Source: Brachionus plicatilis (taxonomy: Eukaryota > Rotifera > Eurotatoria > Ploima > Brachionidae). Taken from it: DNA of 64,000 bases. Within the stretch, counting starts at the first letter, position 1. Each line of letters starts with the position of its first letter. Shown piece after piece: positions 22,947 through 34,719 of this stretch. The DNA lies in contig QEOQ01000348.1 in assembly GCA_010279815.1 (NCBI GenBank), positions 220,396 to 284,395 on the forward strand. The letters are read 5' to 3'. The position numbers and the translations under genes were made by a program. The notes under the pieces are model-generated. The model saw nothing but the letters and a program-made list of their open reading frames with translations. It was not told where the DNA came from and made no database searches.

Positions 22947-24197
22947 AATTTGAATTAAAAAAAACTTTATGATTAAATATCTTTATAATTAAATTAATAA
23001 AAAACAACAAAAAATCATTTTTAATTATCTTTTACAAACAATATAAAGCATGTTAATCAAAAAGCATTTTGCTAATTAGTTCCAAATTTATGAAAACAAA
23101 ACTTTCTTTAAAGTTTAAATTTTGAGTTATCTAAGCAACATAAAAATATGTGAATTTGATTGAAATCGCGTTTTTAATTAGATTTCTTTAAAAAAAATAT
23201 GTTTTTAGCCAAATTATTTTCATTGTCTTATTTACAAACTAATTAAAAAAACTAAATTACAAATAAAAAACTTATAAAATTTCATATAAAATTTATTTAA
23301 ATTTTAAAAATAGAGATTTAAAGTAGAATAAACTATTTTTTATATGCAATAAAATTATTTTAAACATACTTAAGATCTTTAATCAAATATGGTATAAATA
23401 ATATTTAAAAACTGGTTGATTTTTTTAATCAATTAATCACATTATGTGTGAAAATACCAAAATTTATACTAAATTAATAATTTGATCAGAATATTGATAC
23501 ATACATTTTAACTAATTTTTAGCACTGATTTTATTTAAATTTTTTAAAATTAATCATTTTCATAAAAATGTCAATCTATTCTTTAATTAATTAATATAAA
23601 AACAAATTATTTTTACTATTTTATTAACAGGCATTTTTAATTTAATTGTAATTCTTCTATCATCTTATCAAGAATGTAAAATTTTGCGAAAATGGTACCA
23701 ATTTATAGGATCATTTTTGGTCAAAAAAATTACCAAAAAAAACACTCACTTTTGTGACAAAATCAAGTAATTATTTTTTTGGATCAAAAATCTACCTTCA
23801 AAAACAAGTCTGGTAAATAATATTACCAATTTGTCTCAAATTTAATAATCAATCTTCGTTTTCTTAAAACAAAAATTTTTTCATTTAATTTTACTGTTTC
23901 ATTAATTTAAATATTTATAGATTTAAATTTTTTTTAATTTTCATATTCTGATAAAATAGACCAAAATTGTTTATAAAATTTAAATAAGTTAAAAATTAAA
24001 AAATTAAAATTATTATACAACAAAATCAATTCTTCAATTTGAATTTAATAAGCTAAATTAATATTCTTTATTCAATTAAATTTTTATTATTTCATTTTCT
24101 AAACTGTAACTTTAATAACCTATGTTTTGCTATTTAATTTTTTAAATGGAAAATTTCTTAAATAATAATTTTTTCATTTTTATTAATAAATTAAAGA
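22947..24197. other. 1.25-kb AT-rich spacer upstream of PEX19
   Basis: Extremely A/T-rich sequence with no convincing frame. A weak inverted similarity around 23690-23850 (gatcatttttggtc / ggatcaaaaatct, ggtaccaat / attaccaatttg) may be a decayed MITE. The PEX19 promoter should lie at the right edge; no TATA element stands out from the A/T background. Confidence 0.5.
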
Positions 24198-25202
24198 ATG
24201 AGCAGTGAAGGTGATAAAGAATTAGATGATTTGTTGGACACAGCTTTGGAGGACTTCGACAAAAAACTTGATCTAAAAGAAGAAGAGAGTTCGTACACAA
24301 TCGAAAAGACAAATATAGAAGTTGAGGCAGACTTGAAAAGTGATGATGAAGCCAAATCAGCCAAACTCAATCAAGATGAAATGAAATTGTTCGAAGAAAT
24401 TTTCAATGATGAAAAAACTAAACAGTCCATGATGCAGTTTAAAGATGTTCTCACAATGTTTGGTGATCAAACTGGCAATCCAGGAGATGCCAAAAATTTG
24501 CTTGAAAATTTAGAAAAAGTAATGTCTGAATTGACAACTGGCGACGAGGAAGATGACCAAGATTTTGAGAAGGACTTGGAATTTTTGAAGAATTTGGCAC
24601 AACCAAAACAAGCAGAGCAAAAACCAAAAGAGCCGATGACTTTGTACGAAGACGATATAGACGAAGAAGATCGGACACCAGCTGGTTCTATTTTTAACAA
24701 AGTACTTGACGATTTGAATAAAAATAGTGAAAAAGTTCTCAACAATGCTTCTGGGGCAGACATTTTTTCAAAATTAAATTTTGCCGGAGATGATGGAGAT
24801 GAAGATATGATGATGGAGCCAATTTTGTCAATGCTCTTTTCCAAAGATGTTCTCCATCCATCTTTAAAATTAATGCATGAAAATTATGATAAATATTTAA
24901 AAGATAAAAAAGATAAATTGAGCCCTCAAGAGATCGAAAAATGTCAAATGCAAAAAGATTGTATTGAAAAAATGTGTAATGTGTATGAAAATTCAAAGGA
25001 AAGTGATAGCAAAGAAAATAAAGCCGATCAATTAAAACAAATACTTGATCTTTTGGAAAAATGCGGGGTAAGTTTTATTAAAAATATGAAAATTTATAAA
25101 TTAATATTTTTTTAGATGCCACCTGATGAACTTGTTCCCGAGGTAAATCCGTTTGAAATGCTTGGTGACGCTAAGCAAGCTCAAGCATGTCCAATGTCAT
25201 AG
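24198..25202 (+). CDS. PEX19: PEX19 peroxisomal membrane-protein chaperone/import receptor
   Basis: Cytosolic chaperone that binds new peroxisomal membrane proteins and docks on PEX3. Two exons: 24198-25067 and 25116-25202 (48-bp GT-AG intron, phase 0), 318 aa against about 299 in human. Acidic N-terminus (DKELDDLLDTALEDFDKKL), the conserved PEX19 start that carries the PEX3-binding helix. The helical C-terminal cargo domain includes MEPILSMLFSKDVLHPSLK, YDKYLKDKKDKLSPQEIEKC and LLEKCGMPPDELVPE. The protein ends in CPMS, a CaaX farnesylation box, as expected for PEX19. An AATAAA signal lies just past the stop (about 25218). Confidence 0.96.
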
Positions 25203-25432
25203 ATATTTTTTGATCTTAAATAAACATTCTTTTTCTTAATTTGTTTTTTTTTTATTTTTAATTTTGGTCCTATTTAACGATTTTCTTTAAATAAATTTAT
25301 TTTTCAATCCAAACTATTGAAAAGAATATAAAATATCCAGTAAATTTTTGTTCTACATTAATCGTTTTATTTAATAAACAACCAAAATTTTAATAATGAC
25401 GATGATGATGATGATAATAATAGCACTCAAGC

Positions 25433-25788
25433 GGCATCTTGAAGTTTAGGATAAAAAAAATCAGATCAAAAAGTAATTTTTTTTATAATTTTTGAATGGT
25501 ATTTGATTAAATCTCTCTGCAAAATGCTAAATAATGCAAAAAACATGCTGAATATTAGAAAAGACTCTGCAAAAACACTGCAATTTTGCAGGAAAATGCA
25601 TGTCATTAAAAAGTATTTAATTCAACTGCGCAATTTAATTGCATAGTTTTTGCAGAACCTATTCTAATATTCAGCGTGTTTTTTGCATTATTTAGCATTT
25701 TGCAGAGAGATTTAATCAAGTACCATTCTAAAATTATAAAAAAATTACTTTTTGATCTGATTTTTTTGATCCTAAACTTCAAGATGCC
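25433..25788. mobile_element. Palindromic fold-back element, GGCATCTTGAAG ends, perfect 9-bp target duplication
   Basis: 356 bp whose two halves are near-exact inverse copies: left GGCATCTTGAAGTTTAGGAT, right ATCCTAAACTTCAAGATGCC. The flanking duplication is cactcaagc on both sides (25424-25432 and 25789-25797). Internal motifs are AAATCAGATCAAAAAGTAA, GCAAAATGCTAAATAATGCA and AACATGCTGAATATTAG. There is no coding capacity. A decayed half copy lies at 2012-2200. Confidence 0.9.
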
Positions 25789-25984
25789 CACTCAAGCTTA
25801 GAAACACACATTTGATTACGTCATTAAGTTCAAAAAAAATTTAGATAAAAATAAAATTTTCAAAAACAAATCGAAGCACATCATTTTTTGTAACTTTTGA
25901 AATCAACAAATTTCCTTCTTTAATTTATTTAATCAATCAAATCTTTAATCAAAAAGAAACTTAATTATGTTTTATTTTTGTCTA

Positions 25985-26247
25985 CAGCAAGATTAGCTTG
26001 CGGAGGTGGCCTACTAAGAGATCACCTATGGTAGCTCCTTGCGCATAAAACATAGAAAAATACTGACAGAAGAGATATAGTTTAATTTTTATGTGAAAAT
26101 AAGAGTTAAGACTAAAGATAGAAAAAGCTGGAGTATATTTATAGTGCAATTGATGGAAAATTTTACACTATAAATTTGAAAGCACAATAATAGAAAAATT
26201 CAAAAAAAAAAGAAAAAAAAAGGAATTTGAAAATTTTATAAATAAAT
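25985..26247 (+). repeat. About 260-bp unclassified repeat, copy A
   Basis: Starts cagcaagattagcttgcgga and ends in A-rich sequence plus ttttataaataaat. An inverted copy with roughly 90% identity lies at 34034-34287. The head can form a hairpin (GCAAG...CTTGC) followed by complementary GGTGGCC/GGTGATC-type segments. The A-rich tail on this strand hints at a retroposed RNA, but I see no clear Pol III A/B boxes and cannot classify it. Confidence 0.7.
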
Positions 26248-26502
26248 CAATTAATTGATTGAATTGGGCGCGAAAAAAAAAATTGAATAAAACTAAAGAT
26301 TGAATTCTTTTATTTAAAAATTCTAGTTTACAGTGTAAGACAATATTTTTAACATTAATATCCTCTTATAATTATTTATTTTCTTTAATGGGGGATTTTA
26401 TTTTTGACACGATTTTGCACTATTAAATAAAATTGAAATTTTAGTTTTAGTTTAGTTTAAAATAAATAATAAATAATAATAGTTTTAGTTTAAAAATTAA
26501 AA

Positions 26503-27275
26503 ATGAACAATCCGAGTCTCAATATCAATAATAAAAAAATAAAAAAAAAACTTAGGAAAAAACTCCAAAAAATTTCATCAGACTCTGGTTCACAATCTCA
26601 AATACAGCACTTGGAACGAGGACTGAACTGTGAAATGGCAAACTTTAATTCTCAATTTAAACCACATGAGGGGTCTCAAAAAATAATATCAATGGATGAA
26701 ATGAAGATTCAAATGGCTGACAATCGGGCCCAATTCAATCGATTTGTTGAGCAGCAACAGGCACAACTTGCCACCGATCGCGCCCAATTCAATCGATTTG
26801 TTGAGCAGCAACAGACACAACTTGCCACCGATCGCGCCCAATTCAACCGATTAATTGAACAGCAACAGGCCCAAATGGCAACTGATCGCGCCCAATTCAA
26901 TCAATTAATTGAGCAGCAACAGGCCCAAATGGCAACTGATCGCGCCCAATTCAATCAATTAATTGAGCAGCAACAGGCCCAAATGGCAACTGATCGCGCC
27001 CAATTCAATCGATTAATTGAGCAACAACAGGCCCAAATGGCAACTGATCGCGCCCAAATCAATCGATTAATTGAGCAACTAACTGTTTCATTTCCTTTTT
27101 TAAATTCAAATACATCAAATCGTAAGTTTTATTATATCTCTAGAAAGGAATTAATAAGCTTATATTTTACTTTAATTTTTAAAAAATTTAATTAATTATT
27201 GATTCCTCAAATAAATGATTTAAAAAAATCGAGTTTTATTCAATTTTTTTAACAGATATTGACGTTTTTGAATGA
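26503..27275 (+). CDS. Orphan protein built of seven 18-residue tandem repeats
   Basis: Two exons, 26503-27121 and 27256-27275 (GT-AG, phase 1), about 212 aa. The N-terminus is Lys/Asn-rich (KIKKKLRKKLQKI). A predicted helical linker follows. Then come seven repeats of the type ATDRAQFNRLIEQQQAQM (residues about 72-192, 26716-27080), ending LTVSFPFLNSNTSN and a short tail HIDVFE. Eighteen residues equal five turns of an alpha helix, so successive units place the same residues on the same face. A long continuous helix or coiled-coil rod is likely. Neighbouring repeats are almost identical at DNA level, so the array is young or is being homogenised. No signal peptide or known family; function unknown. 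Confidence 0.7.
26716..27080 (+). repeat. 54-bp tandem repeat, about 6.7 units, inside a coding exon
   Basis: Unit frame: GCAACTGATCGCGCCCAATT then CAATCGATTAATTGAGCAGC then AACAGGCCCAAATG. Units 4 and 5 are essentially identical; units 1-2 differ by FV for LI and L for M. The array stays in frame throughout, and the DNA is much richer in G+C than its surroundings. Confidence 0.95.
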
Positions 27276-28018
27276 GATGATGGCTATTTATTAAAAAAAC
27301 TAATTGAGAATCTTTTGATAATAATTAAAAAATATATGAAATTTAAATGATTTTTTTTACAATTAAACAACAAATCAATCAAACTGAATATGGAATTTTA
27401 AAAACATTTTAATAAATAAATGAATCTTTATTTTAAGTTAATTTTATTTTCAATTTTCTAACAGTAAAAATCTTTTTTTAGCAGCTCAAAATTTGATAGA
27501 TCAAATATCGATCTGCAATATATGACAGACTTAAACGCCTAAATGACAAAATTTTTAACTTACAATTTAAATTAATTGAATATTTACTCGTCAATTTTAA
27601 ACAAGTTGGGTCAAAATTTCAAAAAAAATTTAATTAATTATCTGAATAAAAAAAAATTAAGCCTTTTAAACTTGTTTTTTGGCCAATAAGTATATGAATT
27701 TTTTAGTTAATAGATTTTTTTTTTGATTTTAAATTGATTTTATGAAAAAAGTTTCAAGAAATTTTTTAATCAAAAAAAATAAAAATAAATATTTTAATGC
27801 TTTTTTAGTTCATATTTTTTATTAATAAGCGAAAAATCTTTGTCAAATTGAATTTTTTTTTTGATTTATTCTTTTTTATTTATTCTTTTCAATCATTACA
27901 TATTTTTCTCATTTAATAAATTAAAATTTAAATCTAAACTATTTATTTGAAAAAATTGAGCCAAAATAATTCGCCTCTATTAACATTTAAATTTACACAG
28001 ATCGCTGTTCGAAGTTTC
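27276..28018. other. 0.75-kb AT-rich spacer between convergent genes
   Basis: Separates the 18-residue-repeat gene (+) and the SLC22 gene (-), both of which end here. Only long A and T runs are visible. Nothing else is supported. Confidence 0.6.
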
Positions 28019-31000
28019 TTAATGGTCTTTTTCCAAATCTTTAGCATCTTTCAGGTTTTCAGGTAATCGTTTATTCAGAGTTTCAGGCAATAAAAAACAC
28101 AAAACTCCGGCAAAAAATGAAATGATGGAAAAAATTGTGAAAGGCACATAGATTGAGCCCAATGTTGAGCTAAGAACGTTGATTTGGGGAGCCCATACTC
28201 CACCTATGCGAGCTAAAGCCACACTCAGACCAATTCCAGTACTTCTCATTGGAGTGGGATACAGCTCAGATGTGAATATCATACATGTAGATTGAGCAGC
28301 ACCAATTGTGTATTTGGCAAAAAAATATGCAACTATTGATATCCATGGATATGTTTCGAAGTAAATCGGAATAATGTAAATAGCCACTGATGTCATGATA
28401 ATGAAACAACATAGTGGAATTTTTCTTCCAAATTTGTCCAATACAAAATGACAGGTGACAACACTTAAAAATTCAAAACCTAAAAGAAAAATTTGATGAA
28501 TTTTATTTTTTTCTCAAGATAAAATTTAAACTAAAGCGACAATAAAGGATATTTTTTTGAAAAAAATTTTAATATTTATTTATCAAATATTGTTAATAAA
28601 TTACCCAATGGATGCCTATAAGTTTCAGATCAATATGCCTCTGGCTTTTGACCACTGTGCATCCATTTCGACTCTCACATTAATCAAGCGATTCGTTTGC
28701 AAAAGCTTTTTTTTATAGAAAATAAAAACAAGGATTAAGAAGGGGGTTAGAAAATTAATTGTACTTAAGTGCTCATTTAGCTCCCAAAATAAAAATGTAA
28801 ACTGTGAATTTCTCATTTTTCAGATGAAAATTTTACTATAAGTTTGTTTTGAAAAAAATTTAAACAAAAATCTTAATCAAATAAAAGAACTACAAAAAAA
28901 TATTTAAATATTTTAATTTTGAAAATAAAATCGGATTGGTTCTACTGATCAATTTTCAATGCAGATCGGAATTTTTTATCAATAATATTTTTAATCTAAT
29001 ATTTTTTTTAATAATAGAGAAAAAATATTTTTTTAATTGAAAGCAATCACTTGAAATGTTATGTCAAGTTAATTTTCATTTATTAAATTTTGAAAAGTTC
29101 CACTTAAATAAGTTTAAATTATTTAAATCGATTATAATAAAAACTTTTAAAGGCAAAAAAATTAATTGTTTTAAAATTTTAATTTGCTATAGTTGAAAAA
29201 GTTGAAAAATAAAATTATTTTAGTTTAAATGAATGAATATAAAAGCTATGAATTTGAATTTCTGAATTAAATAAACCTGATTTAATTAAATTATTGACTA
29301 TTTTTGTTTAAATAAAATAGAAATTAATCATTTTGATGATTATTTGATAATGACCATTATTTATAGTTTATTTTTTAAAATTTATCAAAATCATTAGATT
29401 AATTAAGTTTTAGAATTTTAAATGATCGTTTTGATCTTATAATTTGTTTTGAAACTTCAATTCGCCCAAATTAGATTTTTAAAAAAAAAACCTCAATTAA
29501 TTTTCACCTTTCAAAAAAAAAAACGATTTGTAAAGATTTACAAAAAAGATAAAAATGTAATAAAACATTATTTGAGAAAAATTTATTTTTAAATTTATCT
29601 TTCTTAATTTATTTAATAAATGAATAAATTTCTATTTATCTTTTTACCTTAATCTAAATATTAAAATATTTATGTCTTTGAAAAGAGAGAATTTAAGCTC
29701 TAAAAATAAATAAAACAAAAATGTTAATCTTAAGTAATAATAAATAGATAATAAAAATTCCTTTTCTTAGGTAATAAAACTAATTCAGTGTCATAAAATG
29801 AGAAATTCGTGCTTTTAGATAGCGGAACTTGTTCAAGCAGTTTGTTAAATGCTTCAAAGCAAAGTCTTAAAAGAAAAAAAAAGTACCTGCGGCAATTCCA
29901 AACACCAAATATGGATTGATAAACTTGTCCAAATTGCCACTTATTCCCATACCAATTCCCAAATACACTGCCAAAATAACCATCCAGGTATAGAACAATA
30001 TAAAGCATCGTTTCATTAAAACTGGCGAGCGAGTTATGCCCACTATAGTTTGTCTATAACTAGTTGTCTTTTTCAGCACACTCAACTGATTTGCCTCTTC
30101 CTGCAGCATTGTGAACACATGCACCCAATTCTGTTCGTTTTCCAAGTCAACATTGGTTTTTTTCTCAATTTTTTTATTAAATAAATACTTAAGAACTCTT
30201 TGCTCTAAATTTTCGTACCAAGAATTAACTCTCAAAATTTTCTTAATCACATGTCTAGCTTGTCTGACTTTGTTGACACTTAGTAGCCAACGGGGCGACT
30301 CGGGCACCATCCAGTAGTACATAAAAAAGGGCATTACATAAATGGCAAGTGCCCATTGCACCTTCAGATAGTCCTTGAAATAGTAAGCCATGCCAGCGAT
30401 TATCATCTGACCGATTGACAGTGCATATGCAAGTATGTTGCCCGCAGTGACTCGGTTCTTGGGACCAGTTATTTCCAGCAGTAGGACAAAGCTTATTGTA
30501 TACATTGTCTGAGCTATGCCTTGGATAAAACGGCTTATGGTAAATATGATAAATTTTGAGTTCTCTTCGAGGGCTTTTGTGTGCAAAAAAAACTGGGTTA
30601 TGTGCAAAACCAGCACCATTACAATTATTAAAATGATCATTATTCTCTTGCGGCCAAATTTGTCCGACAAAATACCAGTGAACACAGAACAACCAGTGCC
30701 TATGATGTAGGCATTTTGTGACAGTGCTTTCAGATGTGATTTTAGACACACTAGTTCCATGTCGGTGACTGTGGTCCGGCCATAATATGTCCTGTCATAA
30801 ACCCACTCAATACATTTGAATAAGGACTTTACTTTTTTGATTCCTTTGGTTTTGGTTGAACCATAGTGGGAGCTCAGATTCAATTTTTGTATTAAAATGT
30901 CGGAGTCTATTTTACAATTGTTGTCATAAATGATGTTTGTTGAGTCCGGGCTTTGGATGCGTATACCGCGCCTGATTTCCACAAAATATTCAGCTTTGTC

Positions 31001-31405
31001 CTCTCTTAAATTCTCGAAAGGGTCCCTACTTGCCTGGTCAATGATGAATTTGTTCAGCAATTTGGCCGCTTCGTCATCATAGGAAATAAGTTGAATTTCT
31101 TCGACAATGCTGCATGAAAAATTTGGCGTAGCGGACACAAACACGTAGCTATAGGCGACCATGCTCGGCACCAATGCCAAAAAGCCGACAAGCAAAAATT
31201 GGATTTTTTGGTAGAAACCAAATGAGCCCACTTGTTCCAACACGTGGTCCAAATTTGTATTCTTGCTCTTTTTGCGCAAGCTTTCTGGCATGCAGCTTTT
31301 GTTTTGGTGTTTGGTGCTGTTACGTATGAGCATGTTAAATTCGGACAAAGTCAATGGCATTTCACAGTCCACTTTGCCATTTTCAGCGCTGTTCTTTTCA
31401 TCCAT
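28019..31405 (-). CDS. SLC22-family organic ion transporter (MFS)
   Basis: Plasma-membrane major-facilitator carrier of the organic cation/anion (SLC22) family. Two exons, 31405-29887 and 28479-28019 (phase 1), 659 aa. After an about 65-residue cytosolic N-terminus comes TM1 (FLLVGFLALVPSMVAYSYVF). A large first extracellular loop of about 130 residues follows, with CKI, NLSS and Cys residues. Then come TM2 and the cytosolic signature GILSDKFGRKRIM, ISRFIQGIAQTMYTISFVLL, and ESPRWLLSVNK, the SLC22 hallmark before the central loop. The second half has LDKFGRKIPLCC, SELYPTPMRSTGIG and FLLPETLNKRLPE. It is longer than typical SLC22 proteins (about 550 aa) in the N-terminus and central loop. Substrate cannot be read from sequence. 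The intron (28480-29886) contains a MITE. Confidence 0.93.
29000..29467. mobile_element. 5'-truncated TIR element, GGCAAATTGAAG family (copy 2), in SLC22 intron
   Basis: Aligns block by block with 45163-45706 (for example taatagagaaaaaata, aatgaatgaatataaaagct, tatcaaaatcattagatt, aatgatcgttttgatcttat). It ends GAAACTTCAATTCGCC, one mismatch from the family terminus. The left end is not recognisable, so the start is approximate. Confidence 0.65.
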
Positions 31406-33603
31406 TTATTTTTTAGCCAATTTTTTAATTTTTTATTTTTATCTTAAAATTTAAATCTTAATTGTAGACTTAAAATGCTGAACACTTAATAAATTTTTAA
31501 ATGTTTTATCAACATTAGATTTGATAAAAAAAGGTTGCTCCCATAAAGTCACATGAAAAAATATTCAAGTACTCTTACGACCACAGCTTTGGAGATAATT
31601 AGAGGAATTTATTTTATTTTTAAAAATTAGAAAAAAAAAGGTGGGCTAAGCTATTCAATAAATAGTTTAACATTTAAAAAATTTAATTTAAATATTAATT
31701 TGACTTTTTAAAGGTAAAATTGGTTTATTTTGTCATTTGGTACCGTGTAATAGGACACTGTGGATACTTTTATTTTTTTTGGATTTTGTTGGTTAAGTAG
31801 CCTGGTGGAAAGATGGCATATGGCATTGGAAAATAAAATTGAAATCAAATTTTATTTATATACTTGATTTTTGAGATAATAAAATTTAATAGACTCGACT
31901 TTGAAATTACTCAATTTGTCAAAATAAGAAAACATGTTTCTAGTTTTTCGAATAAAAAAGAAAATTCAATCTTTTGTTGAGCTTTTTTACAAGATAATTT
32001 GTTTATACTTTGTTTCTTGTTTTTGTTTTTGGCTCGCGTTTGTTTGACATTTAGGTGCACATTAAGCCCAGGTAAAATGTTTAATTGCGCAACACTTTTA
32101 CATCGGTCTAGAAAACAAAATACGCTTTTGATCACCAAAATAGCATGAAAAACTAACACTTGGATCTGGATTGGCACTATATGATGCCAGTCTTTTCTAG
32201 GCTAATTAGTAGCTTATTAATTTTAAATTTAACGCTACTTATTCACAATCAAGCTAGAACTGGAATATTATTAATAGAATCCGCACATTTTTCTAAGCAA
32301 AATTTTTATTATTTTTTAAATTATTAAATGTTTCACTTTAGGAACTGGATTTGTAATATTAAAAAAAAATCTAAAAAATTTTAAAATTTCCCTTTCAAGA
32401 CTTATAACAGAGGATCAATAATGAAGTTTGGAACATTTAAATAACAAAAATTTTAATTTTAACTTGAAAATCTTGTTGTTTAATTAAAATCAAAAAACCA
32501 AAAAAAAAAATTTTTATTTTTCAGTCTTTTAAATAGAGATACCAGGCTATTGATTAATCTTTTTGAATTTTATCTATTAATTTTAAATTATTATATAAAA
32601 TATTGGAATTTTTTGTTTTCATGCTTTGACTTTAGGAGCTGAAGTTGTTTAAGTTTTGACATTATTGTGTTAGATCAATTTTTAGACTCTTTTTTAATAG
32701 TAAAAAGTAAATTTGAGATTAATGTTCATTAAAGCTTGAAATAAATCATCAATATTCATGAGCCAAATGAATTACCAAGATGATGAACAACATTGAAAAA
32801 CACCGGCTTCTAAAAAATTTTCACAAGTTTTGATTAAAAAAAATAACAAATTTATTTCAAATAATTTATTCTAATAAAAAGATTCAAAATCTTTAATTAA
32901 AAAAAAGTGTTTTCAAAAATCACTAAATTTTTTTATTAAAGAAGAATTTAATGCTTTAAATTGATATGCTTAATGAAACTTTTTATTTAAATTTTTTATT
33001 ATTTTATTTTAAATTATCATTAAAAAAATAAAAGTCTGGTAAATCTAATTAAAAATTATTTTTTTTAATTTTTAGACGATTAATTTCGCGGACAACCTTA
33101 AAAATAGACTTATTTCTCATTTATTTTTTAATGTGATGCATCATTTAAATTCAAATTCAAAAAATTAAGTTCGAATTTCACATATCAAAATAAAAAAGTT
33201 TTACTTTTCTAAAACTTTTAAAAATTAAAAAAATTCAACAAAATGATTTTTGGGAAATTCAGTTTAAGAATCTAAAGAATTTTTTTGAAAAATTCAAAAT
33301 TTTTATCAAAAAATTTAAATCCGAAAAAACATACTTTTCATGAAATTCAATAGTTCAATTTACGGATATGAATCTTGGAATGGTGATCTCAATATATCGA
33401 AAAAATTAAGTAAAATTAGATCATAATAAACACTAAGGGCTAATAAACCAAGATTTTCAAAATATGGTAATCTAGAATCAATTGATAATTTTGACAAAAT
33501 TTGTGAAAATTAAATTTTTTTAAATATCAGAGAAATAATTACTTAATTTGATTTACTTTTTTATATCAAAATTAGCGTTAATTTTAGTTATTATTGGGAA
33601 AAA

Positions 33604-33910
33604 ATGAAAAAGGAACCAAAAATGTAAAAATGTAATTTATTGTACATTTTTACATTTTTGAGAGAAAAAATAAAAATCTCAAAATAAAAAAACTTAAAAA
33701 TTCGCAATTAAATAAAAAGGATTTTCAAAAAATTATCCTTGGTTTTTACATTTAAATTTTTCTAAAACTCCTTTTTAAGTAATTGCGAATTTATTTTTAC
33801 TTTTCTTGAATGAAATTTTTTTAGATTCTCCGATTTTGAGATTTTTTTTTTTTCTCTCAAAAATGTAAAATGTAAAAATATAAAAATGTACAATAATTTT
33901 CATTTTGCCC
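33604..33910. mobile_element. Probable MITE, about 305 bp, imperfect inverted halves
   Basis: Left arm tattgtacatttttacattt then ttgagagaaaaaata, and inner ttcgcaattaaataaaaagg. These are mirrored by the right arm (cctttttaagtaattgcgaa, then tttctctcaaaaatgtaaaa and tataaaaatgtacaataa). Ends and target duplication are unclear because of low complexity. Confidence 0.6.
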
Positions 33911-34033
33911 CAAAAAAAGGAATTAAAAGCAAAAAAAAAATCAAAAATCAACAAAATGCTAAAGCTTAAGTTCTAAAGGAACAAAACGTGTTCTGTAAAT
34001 TGTAACAACTACCAAACAATCTTGAACATGAAC

Positions 34034-34287
34034 ATTTATTTATAAAATTTTAGAATTGCTTTTTTTTTTTGAATTTTTCTATTATTGTGCTTTCAAATTT
34101 ATAGTGTAAAATTTTCCATCAATTGTACTATACATATACTCCAGCTTTTTCTATCTGTAATCTTAACTCTTATTTTGACATAAAAATTAAGCTGTATCTC
34201 TTCTGTCAGTATTTTTCTATATGTTATGCGCAAGGAGCTACCATAGGTGACATCCTAGTAGGCCACCTCCGCAAGCTAGTCTTGCTG
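34034..34287 (-). repeat. About 255-bp unclassified repeat, copy B (inverse of 25985-26247)
   Basis: Its reverse complement starts cagcaagactagcttgcgga and follows copy A for about 255 bp with scattered substitutions. On the plus strand the frame ...YAQGATIGDILVGHLRKLVL is open; copy A reads YAQGATIGDLLVGHLRKLIL. The differences are conservative, but the frame is short. The two copies are about 8 kb apart in opposite orientation. Confidence 0.7.
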
Positions 34288-34719
34288 GAGCGTAAATATA
34301 CTTTCATTATTATTAATATATACCACTAATATACAGAAATTTTCAAATTAATAAATTAGACTTTTTTTCCATTTCAAAATTAACTCTGCAATTTTTTTAA
34401 GAAACTTAATTATTTAAGAAAAATATGTCTAAAATAGAAATTAAAAAAAATTTTAAAGATTTATTTTAATGAATTTATATTTTTTTTTGTCACTGTTTAA
34501 AAAACAGCTATCGGTCTTATCTTGTTAAGAAATTTTTTTAAGGTATCCACTTTGGCTTCCGATAAAGTGTAGCTATACCAACATTTGATTACTAAATTTA
34601 AGAAAAAAATGAATTACGGCTCTTACATGGCTATGAAAATCATTGATTTATAGTGCAGTTGAATTTTTTTGAAAATATTTTAATAAACAAATCTCATCGT
34701 TAAAGCTAAATTTATTATG

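Noticed and set aside
28625..28816. Possible extra SLC22 exon on the minus strand
   Set aside because: Joining the two called exons directly already gives the correct family spacing (NPYLVFGIAAG-FEFLSVV); the ORF adds no motif.
25985..34287. Resemblance of the repeat head to U6 snRNA (AAGATTAGC, TGCGCAAGGA)
   Set aside because: The two matching words occur in opposite orientations and without the U6 framework; coincidence.
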